From contig NC_017586.1 in assembly GCF_000240165.1 (NCBI RefSeq), positions 6,213,228-6,277,227 of the forward strand: a stretch of DNA of 64,000 nucleotides, written 5' to 3'. Numbering within the stretch: position 1 is the stretch's first letter; each line of letters starts with the position of its first letter. Shown here one piece after another: positions 18,467 through 27,255 of the stretch. Made by a program: the position numbers and the translations under genes. This stretch comes from Streptantibioticus cattleyicolor NRRL 8057 = DSM 46488. Lineage in GTDB: Bacteria > Actinomycetota > Actinomycetes > Streptomycetales > Streptomycetaceae. The notes under the pieces were generated by a model, which did not search any database, was not told the origin of the DNA, and saw only the letters and a list, made by a program, of their open reading frames with translations.

Positions 18467-18570
18467 GGTGGGGTGGGTGGGTTGGTGGTGGGTGGTGCGG
18501 GGGCGGGGTTGGTCCTATCGTGCGGGGTGGGGCGGGTCGGGGGGTGGGGCGGGGGTGGGGGCGAGGGTTA

Positions 18571-18595
18571 AAATACATACTGGATGGTTTCCTTT
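18571..18595. promoter_or_regulatory. Probable GBL-receptor operator (ARE) and promoter of the receptor gene
   Basis: The segment AAATACA-N8-GGTTTCCTTT sits 24-48 bp upstream of the receptor GTG start, in a small AT-rich patch beginning TTAAAATACATA that could serve as a -10 region. It shares the TAC-x-N8-GGTTT layout with sites at 25001, 26291, 36275 and 39788. The placement suggests autoregulation of the receptor, as is known for ScbR-type repressors. Confidence 0.6.
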
Positions 18596-18618
18596 CTAGC
18601 GGTTTGGTGGAGGTTGCC

Positions 18619-19302
18619 GTGGCGCGGTTGAGGCAGGAGCGGGCGGTGCGGACGCGGGAGAAGATCGTGCTGGCGGCGGCGTCGGTGTTCGAGGAGCGGG
18701 GGTTTGCCAGGGCGAGTATCAGTGAGATCTTGGCGCGGGCGGGGGTGACGAAGGGGGCGTTGTATTTTCATTTTCCGTCCAAGGAAGCACTTGCACAGGG
18801 GGTGATGGCGGCGCAGGGGGATGCGCTGGAGCTGCCGGGGGGGACGGCGGGGCTGCAGAATCTGATTGATCTGACGTTGTATCTGGCGGGGGCGTTGCAG
18901 CGGGATCCGCTGTTCCGGGCGGGGGTGCGTCTGGCGGTGGAGCAGGCGGCGTTCGGGATGCGGGACACCACGCCGTACCAGTTGTGGATCGAGGCGTTCG
19001 GGGTGCAGCTGGTGGCGGCGAAGGAGCGGGGGGAGATGTGGCCGCACGTGGAGCCGGAGCGGATCGCGCGGCTGCTGGTGGGTGCGTACAGCGGGATCCA
19101 GTTGCTGTCGAAGTTTTATACCGACCGTGCGGATCTTCCGGAGCGGGTGGCGGAGATGTGGCGGTGTCTGCTGCCGGGGATCGCGGTGCCGGGGATGGTG
19201 GCGCATCTGCGGATCGACGAGCCGCTGGCGGCGTTGTCGTCGGTGCCGGAGGGGGGTCTTCGTCCGGCGCCGGTGCCGGCGGGCGGTGAGCCGGTGTCCT
19301 GA
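18619..19302 (+). CDS. Gamma-butyrolactone receptor, ScbR/ArpA-type TetR regulator
   Basis: A 227-residue TetR protein with the family-defining N-terminus (QERAVRTREKIVLAAASVFE), recognition helix region ARAGVTKGALYFHFPSKEALA (split here as AGVTKGALYFHF), a ligand-pocket Trp123 in PYQLWIEAF, and the C-terminal IAVPGMVAHLRIDEP typical of ScbR/BarA/FarA. It should bind ARE operators until released by the GBL signal. The GTG at 18619 is chosen because GGAGG lies five bases upstream and the protein then matches family length. It is divergent from the AfsA-like synthase gene, the classic receptor-synthase pairing. Confidence 0.92.
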   Translation: MARLRQERAVRTREKIVLAAASVFEERGFARASISEILARAGVTKGALYFHFPSKEALAQGVMAAQGDALELPGGTAGLQNLIDLTLYLAGALQRDPLFRAGVRLAVEQAAFGMRDTTPYQLWIEAFGVQLVAAKERGEMWPHVEPERIARLLVGAYSGIQLLSKFYTDRADLPERVAEMWRCLLPGIAVPGMVAHLRIDEPLAALSSVPEGGLRPAPVPAGGEPVS

Positions 19303-20307
19303 CCGCTTCCCTGACCCGTTTCCCCGACCGCTTCCCTGCCCCCTTTCCCTGGCCGCTTCCCTGACCCGTTTCCCTGTCCGTTCCCCTGGCCTGTTCCCGT
19401 TCCGCCGGCCTGGCCGGCGACTCCGTTCCTGTTCCCGTTCCGCCGGCCTGTTCCCCTGGCCTGTTCCGTCGCCCCGTCCCGCCGTCCCGTTCCCGTTCCG
19501 CCTGCCCGTCGTGTGGTCTGTTGGGCTGTTTGTTGGGCTGGGTGTTCGCCGGCCGGTTCCGGTTGTGCGGGTGGGGGTGGGGCTGTGGGGTGCGTGTCCT
19601 GCGGCTGGGTTCGTGCGGTCCTGGGTGGGGGCGGTGCGGTGTGGGTGTGCTCCTGTGCCGGGTATGGGTGCGGTTCTCGGGCCGGTGGGGTGTCCCGGTC
19701 TGCGGTTGCCGGGGGTGCGTGATGGTTTGGGCCGCCGGCCGGGGCGGACGGTGGTCTTGTGCCCGGTGCCCGGTGCCCGGTGCCCGGTGCCCGGGGTCTG
19801 GTGCGGGGCGGGTTGTCCCGGGGCCGTGGTGTGGGCGGGCGGGGTGCCGCGGTTCCCGGTTTCCGGTTGCCGGTTCGGGGGTCGTGTGGTGGTCTTCGGT
19901 CTTCCCGGTGCGGGCGGGTCGCGGGTCGTGTGCGGGCTGGTCCGGTCTGTTGAGGGTGGTCTGCGGGTGCCGCAGGTCCGCCCGTGGGGGCGGGGGCCGG
20001 CCGGGTGGCTTGCGGGTGTTCGGGCGTGGGTGGTTTCGGTGTTGGGCGGTAGTGGGCCGGCCCGGTCGTTCCCGGGGCGGGTTGCCGGTCCGGTGCCGGC
20101 CGGGGGGCCGGGGGTGTCCGGGTCGTGCACGGTGCGGGTTCGGTCCGGGGCGGGTGGTATTGGGCTGTGCCCGGGTGTTTTGACCGGGAGCCGGCGTAGC
20201 CGTTCCGGCTGCCGGTTCTGTTTGTTCCCGGGTATGTCGTGTGGCCGGGCGGTCCTGGTGGGGGGCGTGCGGGACTGTCTCTCGTGCGGGGCCGTCTCGC
20301 GCAATAA
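19303..20307. other. Gene-free region with degenerate repeats
   Basis: No gene is supported. 19310-19500 is a pyrimidine-rich tract of degenerate 15-20 base repeats around CGCTTCCCTGACCCGTTTCC. 19758-19797 carries an eight-base tandem repeat (GTGCCCG-G) of five copies. The remainder is G-rich on the + strand with no recognisable coding frame on either strand. Confidence 0.6.
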
Positions 20308-21194
20308 CTGATCGTTTCAGAATGAGGTTCGTAGGCGGCGCAGGCATATGAGGCTGCAGGCCAGTTCGAGCAGGCCCTGGTGGATGTCTGCGCGTCGCTC
20401 GTAGCGGATGCGGAGTCGCTTGAACTGGTGCAGCCAGGCGAAGGCACGCTCGACCACCCAGCGGACCTTGCCCAACCCGGAGCCGTGGGCGACGCCGCGT
20501 CGGGCGATCATGGGCTTGATGCCGCGTTTCCACAGCAGGCGGCGGTACTTGTCGAAGTCGTAGTCCCGGTCCGCATACAGCCGCCGGGGCCTGCGGCGGG
20601 GGCGGCCCCGCAGGCCCCGGATCGGCGGGACCGTGTCCAGCAGGGGCAGGAGCTGGGTGACATCGTGCCGGTTGCCGCCGGTGAGGGTGACGGCGAGCGG
20701 GGTGCCGTGACGGTCGACGATCAGGTGGTGCTTGGAGCCGGGGCGGGCCCGGTCGACGGGCGAGGCACCGACGTGATCCCCCCTTTCAACGCCCGGACGT
20801 GCGAGCCGTCCACGGCAAAGTCGTCCAGGTCCAACAGATCGGCACGGCGCAACTCGCTGAGCAGGGCGGCGTGCAGGCGGGGCCATACACCGGCCTCGGT
20901 CCAGTCCCGCAGCCGGCGCCAGGCCGTCACCCCGGAGCAGCCCACGGTCTCCGCAGGGACATCCCGCCACGCGACACCGGTCCGCAACACGTACAGGACG
21001 CCCGCGAGCGCCACTCGGTCGGGAACACGCAGCCGCCCGGGGTGGCGACGGCGCCGTTCGGGAGCGGGCGGCAACAGCGGGGCCACCCGCTCCCACAGAT
21101 CGTCAGGAACAAGATCAGCACGCACCCCGGACACCCTGCCGACCAAGATCGTCGAGCGCAAGACCCACGGCTGAACTCATTCTGAAACGATCAG
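20308..21194 (-). mobile_element. IS5-family insertion sequence (IS427-group-like), complete
   Basis: An 887-bp element bounded by perfect 19-bp terminal inverted repeats (CTGATCGTTTCAGAATGAG at 20308-20326 and its complement at 21176-21194). It is flanked by the duplicated target TAA (20305-20307 and 21195-21197). It carries a two-frame transposase and interrupts a 141-bp tandem repeat. Intact ends, duplicated target and lack of decay suggest recent insertion. Confidence 0.93.
20317..21161 (-). CDS. IS5-family transposase (orfA/orfB, programmed -1 frameshift)
   Basis: The first frame (from 21161) encodes the IS5-type N-terminal domain (VPDDLWERVAPLLPP, GVAWRDVP) and the first catalytic segment FAVDGSHVRALKGG. 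The second frame, entered by a -1 shift, continues with GDHVGASPVDRARPGSKHHL, YADRDYDFDKYR and VVERAFAWLHQFKRLRIRYE, containing the remaining DDE residues. The switch point is an AAAGGGGGG run (minus strand, around 20780), a slippery sequence of the type used in this group. The shifted product would be about 280 residues, the usual size. It is the only gene of the IS. Confidence 0.9.
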
Positions 21195-21197
21195 TAA

Positions 21198-22319
21198 GTC
21201 GTGCGGTCGGTCGTTGTCTTCCTGGCGGGGTGCGGTCACCCGCCGTGGCCACCCGTCGGGGCCGGCGTCGTGTGGCTGGGCGGTCCTGGTGGGGGGCGTG
21301 CGGGACTGTCTCTTGTGCGGGGCTGTCTTGCGCAATGGGTTGTGCGGTCGGTCGTTGTCTTCCTGGCGGGGTGCGGTCATCCGCCGTGGCCATCCGTCGG
21401 GGCCGGTGTCGTGTGGCCGGGCGGCAGTATCTGGTTGTCCGGCCGGCTGTGCCGCTGCCCGGGCTGGATGCCGTGTGCGGCCCGGGCGGTGGCGGCTGCA
21501 CGCGCTGCGGCCAACTGCACCCGCGCCGCCGGGGACTCCCGCGCCGGGGGCTTCCGGGCCGTCAACTACACGCGGGTTGCCGGTGGTTCACGGGTTGCCG
21601 GGGGTTCTTGCGGCTGTGTTTTGTCCGGTCCGGGGCTGCGGCAGCCGTCTGCGTCCCGGGTGTGCCGGGCGTGCTCGTGTGCCGTTCTGGGCGTGTGTCC
21701 CGTGTGCGGCGCGGTGCTCGTTGTCAGCTGCGGGCTGCGGGCTGCGGGCTGCGGGCTGCGGGGCGGCGGAGCGCGTCACGCGGGCCGGGGCCGTTGCCGC
21801 ATCAGTGCGGGCTGGGTCCGTTGCCGCATCAGTGCGGGCTGGAGTGTTGCCGCGCTGTGCGGGGCGGGTCCGTTGCGGGGGTGTCCGGTCGGGAAGGCGC
21901 CGGGCATCCGCACGGTGCCCTGCTGTACCGCCCCGCCCCGCCCCGCCCCGCCCCGTCCCGCCTCGTCCCGCCTCGTCCCGCCTCGTCCCGGCCCGGCCCG
22001 GCCCGGCCCGGCCGGGCCGGGACGAGGCGGGTCGCCGGGTGGTGCTTCGCGCAGGTCGGGCCGCGTTGCGTTGGTGTCCGGGCGGAAGGGCTGTTCTGTC
22101 CCGTCGGGCGGTGGTTGTGCGGCGGGCTGTCTGGAGGGGGGCTCCTGCTGGAGCGGGCGGGTGTGCAACGGGGCTGCCGGGGAAACGGGTGCCTGGCTGG
22201 CGGGGCGGATCCGGTGCGCCGCTGTTCCGGGGCGAAGGTCTCCCCGCCGTCGTTGGCTTTCCGTTCCGGTATCTCTTGCGAGTTTGTTCTTCGGGGTGGT
22301 GGGTGTCCTTTCGTGGCGG
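21198..22319. other. Gene-free repetitive region
   Basis: No gene is supported. After the 141-bp repeat copies there is a GGGCTGC heptamer tandem run (about 21728-21763) and a CCCCG/CTCGT-rich run (about 21937-22020). An operator-like remnant, GGTATC-N7-AGTTTGTTCTTCGGGG, lies at 22268-22296 and resembles the sites flanking the IS701-like gene. Confidence 0.55.
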
Positions 22320-23635
22320 ATGGTTGTGGCCGTGTTGTAGCGGGGTGCCTGGTGCCTGTCCGGGGTGCCGGGCGGCCCGTCCCGGGTGGGGTGGGGTTTC
22401 GGTGTCCTGGCGGGGCAGGGTATGTGCTGGCGGGGGTTTTCGAAGCATCCGCCGGACTGTGCGGGTGTGAGCTGGTGCGGCGCCGTCGGTTTCTGCCCGG
22501 GGGTGCGGCAGGTCGCGGGTGGCCGGAGGCGCGGGCAGTTCGCAGCCCGCGTGATGACCGGCCGCGTCCGCCGGTCTGCAGCCTCTGGTTCCCGAAGCCG
22601 GGGCCGGGTGCGGCCCGGTGTCTGTGTGGATGGCCGGAATGTGTGTTCGGGGCCGGGGTGTCGCAGGAACGTCTGCCAGGCCTGGCCGGTGTCCGCGTTG
22701 TCGCGCCGGTCTTGGAGGACGGCGACCGCAACCGCCGGGGCTGTCCGGTCCTTGGGCAGGTGCCCGGCCTGCGGCCGGGTCGATGTCGCTTTCGGGCGGG
22801 TGGAGTTCGCCTTGATGGTCCGGCCGGGTGGTGCGGTGGGCCGGCCGGGGTGGGCGCGGTCCCGTGTCTGTGTGACGGCCTTGCCGTCGTGGGCGGTGGC
22901 GGTGATGAGGTGGTGACGGCGGGCTCGGGCTGTGTCTGAAGGTTTGGCGGAGCGGGGCTGCGGCGCGTGTTCCGGTGGCCGGCCGCTTTTCGGGTAGGTG
23001 TGCGCCGGCTTCGGCAGCCGCATCCTACGGTTGCCGCGGATGCGGCCGGCCGGCTCGGCAGTCAGGTCCTGCAGGGCCCCGGGCCAGGCGGGTGGCGTCG
23101 TGGCCGGTGTCGGTTGCGTTGGTGGGGTCGGGCTCGCCCGGCGCCGACGGGTCTGCGGTGACGGGCTGTTCGACGGTATCGCGGAGCCGCGCGGCGGTGA
23201 TCGCAAGGGGTATCGTCGGTCTGGCCGGGTCTGGCCGTGTCCAGGGTCTGTGTCCAGGGTGTGGTGCCCGTCTCCAGCACCGGGGCGAACGGGTACGGCC
23301 GGGGATGAGCGGTGAAGCGGTCTTGGCCCGGCCGTGGATGTGGCGGAACAGCCGCTGCGGCGCCTGCGGCGGGATGTCCGCGGGTGCCGGTCCGGCCCTG
23401 GCTGAGGCCGTCGTACCCGGCGCCGTGCCCGCGCCGGGTGCCCGGGCGGCAATGTCACCTCCAGCGCCGGGCGCACCGCACACAGCACCGTGTCTGCCGG
23501 CTCGAACAGTTCATCGCCCCGCACGGTCCGGCACGCGTACAACTCGTCGCGGAAGCGTGCCGCTTCCGCGGACGCTTCCCGTGCAGCAGCATCAGGGCGG
23601 CGGACTCGCCCCCTCAGGGTCTTCGTCGTGGTCAC
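22320..23635 (-). pseudogene. Decayed IS4-like DDE transposase (NF041680-type)
   Basis: Segments recognisable as one transposase family occur in order but in different minus-strand frames. They are ARFRDELYACRTVRGDELFE and ADTVLCAV near 23.55 kb, then FRHIHGRAKTASPLIPG and ITAARLRDTVEQ near 23.2-23.35 kb. After a return to the first frame come RMRLPKPAHTYPKSGRPPEH, EHLPKD-like GHLPKDRTAP, WQTFLRHPGPEHTFR and IPCPARTPKPHPTRDG down to about 22.35 kb. At least two frameshifts and many substitutions, including loss of conserved residues, show long decay. No terminal repeats were located. Confidence 0.7.
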
Positions 23636-23730
23636 GTGCGCCTTGGCTGGAGCACGTGATCGGACGAAGGTGGCCCCGGCGTCCGGCGGTTGCCCGGCCG
23701 GGCTGCCCGGTTCCGATGTGCCGTTCGCAG

Positions 23731-24141
23731 TCAGTCGGGCAGGGCCACGGTGAGGTCCACCTCGATGAGCTGTCCGGGAAAGCCGAGCTGGGCGACGCCC
23801 AGGAGTGTGCTGGCGGTGGTGAACGCCGGTCCCAGGGCGGATTCGGTGAGCCGGCGCCATGCGGCTGCGAGAATGTCCCTTTGGCCGCTTCGCACGTAGA
23901 TCACCGACCGCACCACGTGCTGTGGCTGGGCACCCGCCGCGGCCAGGGCGGTGAGAGCGTTCGCGGCCACCTGGTCGGCCTGCGTCTCGAGGGAACCGGC
24001 ACCGACGAGGTCACCGTTCCGGTCGAGCGGGCACTGTCCCGCCAGGTAGGCCGTCCGCCCTGCCTCCACCACCGTGATGTGGTGGTAGCCGGGCGTCTGA
24101 TGCAGCTGCTCGGGGTTGATGCGGGTGATCTTCTCGGTCAT
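23731..24141 (-). CDS. RidA/YjgF-family protein
   Basis: A 136-residue Rid-superfamily protein (MTEKITRINPEQLHQTPGYH...AYLAGQCPLDRNGDLV...QADQVAANALTALAAAG). RidA enzymes hydrolyse reactive enamine/imine intermediates. The C-terminal motif reads FTTASTLLGVAQLGFPGQLI; the arginine that anchors substrate in true RidA is not evident here, so this may be a non-archetypal Rid subgroup. It stands alone between a decayed transposase and a gene-free tract. Confidence 0.88.
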   Translation of the reverse strand: MTEKITRINPEQLHQTPGYHHITVVEAGRTAYLAGQCPLDRNGDLVGAGSLETQADQVAANALTALAAAGAQPQHVVRSVIYVRSGQRDILAAAWRRLTESALGPAFTTASTLLGVAQLGFPGQLIEVDLTVALPD

Positions 24142-25000
24142 GTCCGCGAGTCTGCCGGGCGTGGTGCCGGCACGCACCGCGTTTTCGCCGCCGGCCGGCA
24201 CCCCGCAGCGACCTGAGGCTGAAGAACAAGCCAAGGGCCAGGGGCGGCACGCAACGGCCGTGCGCTGCGGGGGTGTCCGCTGTGGCGGGCGGAGTCCGGG
24301 GGCATCAGGCCGGGCCGGGGAGGCAGGAGGGGAAGTGACGTCTCCGGCACCGCAGGGGTGCCCGGCACTGCGGGGGTGCGCCGGCTGTGCCGGTTCGGGC
24401 TTGCGCGGGTGCGAGGGCCGGCACGGCACGCAACGGCCGCGCCCTGCGGGGGTGTCCGGTGTGCCGGGCGGGGGCCCGTCCGCGCGGGGCCAGGGGTGCC
24501 GGCTGCGCCGGGCCAGGCCGGGCCGGGGCGGGTCTGGGGGCTGCTGGTGGCCGGCTGCGGGTGGGGCTGGTTGTGGCGGCACCGCCCCTCCGCGGGGGAG
24601 GGGCGGTGCCGGGGGGCCGGGCCGGGGGCGGGTCCGGCCGGGGAGGGTGCGGTGTGCGGCGGGGGCGGATGGGCCAACGGGCCCGGGACGGGGCGGGGCT
24701 GGGGGGCCTGGGGGAGGCGGGGGGCTGTGTCGTGGTGCGGTTTCCCCCTGGCCCGCCGGGGCGGGGGACCCGGGCCGGGGTGTGTGTCTCCTGCGGCTGC
24801 CGGGCCCTGGCGTGCGGGCGGGATGCGGGCGGCGGGACGGGCTGTGCGTGCGGGCTGCGGGCTGCGGGCTGCGGGCTGCGGGCTGCGGGCTGGGGGCTGC
24901 GGGTGTGGGGCCGGGGCCGGAGGATGGGGGCGGGGTGGAGCGGTCCGGCGGGCGGTGCCGGTGGTGCGGGGTGGTTGCCAGGGCGGACGGAGGGCTTGTC
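24142..25000. other. Gene-free G-rich tract
   Basis: No gene is supported. It contains related blocks around 24240-24300 and 24420-24480 (GGCACGCAACGGCCG...TGCGGGGGTGTCCG) and a GGGCTGC heptamer run (24850-24900) like the one near 21.7 kb, which suggests local duplication. Confidence 0.5.
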
Positions 25001-25025
25001 GGTACCGGTTATGCGGTTTGTTTTT
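25001..25025. promoter_or_regulatory. ARE-like site at the 3' end of the IS701-like gene
   Basis: GGTACC-N8-GGTTTGTTTTT, identical in layout and orientation to the site at 26291-26315. It overlaps the last codons of the IS701-like gene, so it may be a regulatory site, a repeat remnant, or both. Confidence 0.4.
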
Positions 25026-26196
25026 GGGGGGTGAGGGGTGGGGCGGGGTGGAGGTGGGTGTGGGCGTAGGCGGCGGAGACGAGGGTCATGTGGTGGTGCC
25101 AGCCGGGGTAGGAGCGGCCTTCGAAGTCCAGCAGGCCGAAGTCGCTTTCCAGGGTGCGCAGGGCGGTTTCGGTGCGGGTGCGGTGGCGGGTGAGGGTGAG
25201 CAGGTGGTCCAGGCGGTGGGTGTGCAGGTTGGTCAGCCACAGGTGGGCGGGGCGGGGGTCGGCGGGGGTCCACTGGGCCAGGAGGCGGTAGCCGGCGGCG
25301 GGGGCGGTGGTGCGGGCGGCGGGCAGGTGGACCGGGCCGGAGCGGGCGGTCAGGTGGCGGGGGCGGGTGCCGGCTTCGATGAGGCTGATGTGGCGGTGGT
25401 GGGCGGCGGGGGTGAGCAGGTCGCCGGCGCGGGCGAGGCGGGGTGCGGTGTGCGGGCGGGTGCCGGGGGCGGCGGCCAGGACGGGCTGGGCGGGGGAGAT
25501 CTCCAGCAGGAAGCCCAGGCGGCGTTCGGTCAGGGCGGTGGCCAGGGGGGTGATGTCGCGCAGGTGGGGCAGGGCGGCGACCAGGGGGGCGCCGGGCAGG
25601 TTCCAGGCGGTGGCGGCGGTGTCGGCCAGGTCCAGGACGTGGGCCCATACCGGGCGGTGGGCGGCGTCGTCGGGGACGCGGGCGCGGGTGCGGCGGGCGG
25701 GGTCGGCGGCCCAGTGCCCGCCCAGGTACAGCCGCCAGTCCACCGGCAGGCTGGCCGGGCCGCAGGCGAGGAAGAGCCCGATGCCCACCTGGCAGTTGAG
25801 GGTGCGTCCGGCCTCGGGGACGAAACGGCGGTGGACCCCCACCGAGTGCTCCCCGCGTTTGGGGATGACCGTCAGGGCGGCCACCCACGCCTGCGGGCGC
25901 AGCCGGGCGGCGACCTGGCGGGCCAGGACCTGCCGGGAGGGCATCCACTCCCACGGGCTCTGGTTGACGAACTGCTGCAGGGAGTGCGCGGCCGTCGGGG
26001 AGGCGGCCACCGTCTGCGCCAGGCGCCGGATCGACTTCTTGCCCGGCAGCGCCAGCAGGCCGCGTAAGTACGCCTGCGCCCAGCGCCGCTGGTCGGCGCG
26101 GGGCAGATGGGCGAAGACATCCCGTGCGAACGCGGCCACCGACTCCTCCTCGGCCTGGGACATCGTCCGCACATCCGGCGCGTACGGCGCAGACAC
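25009..26196 (-). CDS. IS701-like transposase-derived protein, probably domesticated
   Basis: A 395-residue protein recognisable as IS701-family (LPRADQRRWAQAYLRGLLALPGKK with SIRRLAQTV, KRGEHSVGVHRRF, LNCQVGIGLFLA, VDWRLYL, SYPGWHHHMTLVSAAYAH). In active IS701 enzymes the first acidic motif is LDDTG and the last FEETKGEVGL; the equivalents here are ALTVIPKRG and LRTLESDFGL, so catalytic acids appear lost. GTG 26196 is chosen for its GGAGGGGG ribosome-binding site; ATG 26163 is the alternative. No terminal inverted repeats are evident. An ARE-like operator lies about 95 bp upstream, which suggests it is now a GBL-regulated host gene, perhaps DNA-binding. Confidence 0.8.
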   Translation of the reverse strand: MSAPYAPDVRTMSQAEEESVAAFARDVFAHLPRADQRRWAQAYLRGLLALPGKKSIRRLAQTVAASPTAAHSLQQFVNQSPWEWMPSRQVLARQVAARLRPQAWVAALTVIPKRGEHSVGVHRRFVPEAGRTLNCQVGIGLFLACGPASLPVDWRLYLGGHWAADPARRTRARVPDDAAHRPVWAHVLDLADTAATAWNLPGAPLVAALPHLRDITPLATALTERRLGFLLEISPAQPVLAAAPGTRPHTAPRLARAGDLLTPAAHHRHISLIEAGTRPRHLTARSGPVHLPAARTTAPAAGYRLLAQWTPADPRPAHLWLTNLHTHRLDHLLTLTRHRTRTETALRTLESDFGLLDFEGRSYPGWHHHMTLVSAAYAHTHLHPAPPLTPQKQTA

Positions 26197-26290
26197 GCGA
26201 CCCCCTCCAGCATCGGTCTCCTGGTGATCCACGGCGGCTCCCATCCTGCGCGGTCCAAGGGGCGCCGGCGCCAGGGAAACCTGACGAAAT

Positions 26291-26315
26291 GGTACCAGGC
26301 ATTTGGTTTGTTTTT
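26291..26315. promoter_or_regulatory. ARE-like operator upstream of the IS701-like gene
   Basis: GGTACC-N8-GGTTTGTTTTT lies 95-119 bp upstream of the IS701-like start in an AT-rich patch. Its ACC-N8-GGTTTG core equals that of the dyad upstream of the StrR-like gene. It is a predicted binding site for the GBL receptor. Confidence 0.5.
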
Positions 26316-27255
26316 CGGGTGCAGCGGTTGCCCTGCCGCCTCCCGCCCCTCCCCGGTTGCCCCCGTCCCGGACGGCACCCCTCCGCCCCGTCCCGGACGG
26401 CACCCCTCCGCCCCGTCCCGGACGACGCCTCTCCGGCCCCGGGCCGGGACACCCTTCCGCCCCGGACGGGGGTTGCCCTCTCCCGCCGCGGGCCGGGGTG
26501 CCCCCGTTGCTGCCCCCGTTGCGGACCGGGTCGCCCCGGCCGCGCTCCCCGCCCGGGCCGCCGATGCCCCCGCCCCGGGGGCGGGCTGGCAGGGCGGGTG
26601 CCCCTGGGCTGCACCGCACTCCGCCCCCCTCCGGGGGGTGTTGCAGGCCGGATCGCCCCTCGCCGTGCCCGCCCCTGGGCTGCGATGCCCCGCTCGCGGG
26701 GCGCGATTGCCCCGTCCCGGGGGCGGGTTGGCGGGGCGGGGCCCGGCTTCCGCCGCGCCCCGGGCCTCTGGGGGTCTTGGCCCTCCGGCGTTCCCGGTCC
26801 TCTTGCCGGGCCCGGCCTGGCTTCGGCCTTCGTGGGTGCTTCCCGCTGCCTCTGGTGTCGTGTTTTCCGTGCCGTGGTTCCGTCCGGTGGTTCCGTGCGG
26901 TGTCTGGTTTGCGGCTGTTGCCGGGGGTTGTGTTGTTTCCGTTGTTCCAGGGTGGGGTGCGGGAGACGGGGGGCGGGGTGTTTGGGGGGTGTGGGGGTGT
27001 TTTTTGGTAAGTCGGTGTTGTGCGGGGGGTGGTGGCGGGGGGAGGGTGTGGGGGTGTGCCGGCAGGGTGCCGGCACGGAGCGGGGGTCTGCCCGGGGCGG
27101 GCGGTGGGCGGGCTGCCTGCGTGTGGCCCCGGCATCCGGTGCCGGGGTGTCAGGCGGTGCTGCCGCAGGTGCTGCTTCGGGGGCCGGTCGTCGACGGCTC
27201 GCCTTCCCGGGGGGTGCGGCGGCCCGTGCGGCTTGGTCTTTTGTGGAGGCGTGTC
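26316..27255. other. Gene-free region with a 27-bp tandem repeat
   Basis: No gene is supported. A 27-bp unit (core GTCCCGGACGGCACCCCTCC) is repeated about three times at 26360-26440. The rest is C-rich then G/T-rich low-complexity DNA with no recognisable frame. Confidence 0.55.

Larger units (their letters stand above)
16556..18566. other. Two-kilobase tract of extreme strand composition (G+T on the + strand)
   Basis: The + strand consists almost entirely of G and T, with very few A and moderate-to-few C, through the AfsA-like gene and the approximately 1-kb spacer to the receptor gene. As a result all minus-strand frames stay open for hundreds of codons. Apart from the AfsA-like gene and an operator half-site at 18453-18466 I see no gene in it. 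The spacer 17578-18566 contains degenerate GGTGGGT-type and GGCCGGGGTGGGGGTGTGGT-type repeats. Confidence 0.8.
20236..21429. repeat. 141-bp tandem repeat interrupted by an IS element
   Basis: The unit beginning GTCGTGTGGC recurs at 20236, 21267 and 21408 (partial). Once the IS element plus its 3-bp duplication (890 bp) is removed, the copies are exactly 141 bp apart. The IS inserted inside an existing tandem array. Confidence 0.75.

Noticed and set aside
16374-18578. Very long open frames on the minus strand through the G+T tract (up to about 730 codons)
   Set aside because: They are open because the strand lacks the bases needed for stop codons. Only the AfsA-like part shows family motifs.
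19310-19500. Repeat array reminiscent of CRISPR
   Set aside because: The units are degenerate, abut each other without unique spacers, and no cas genes are present.
21230-22939. A 569-codon plus-strand frame
   Set aside because: Arg/Gly/Cys-rich with no domain; it overlaps the decayed transposase on the other strand and has no credible start signal.
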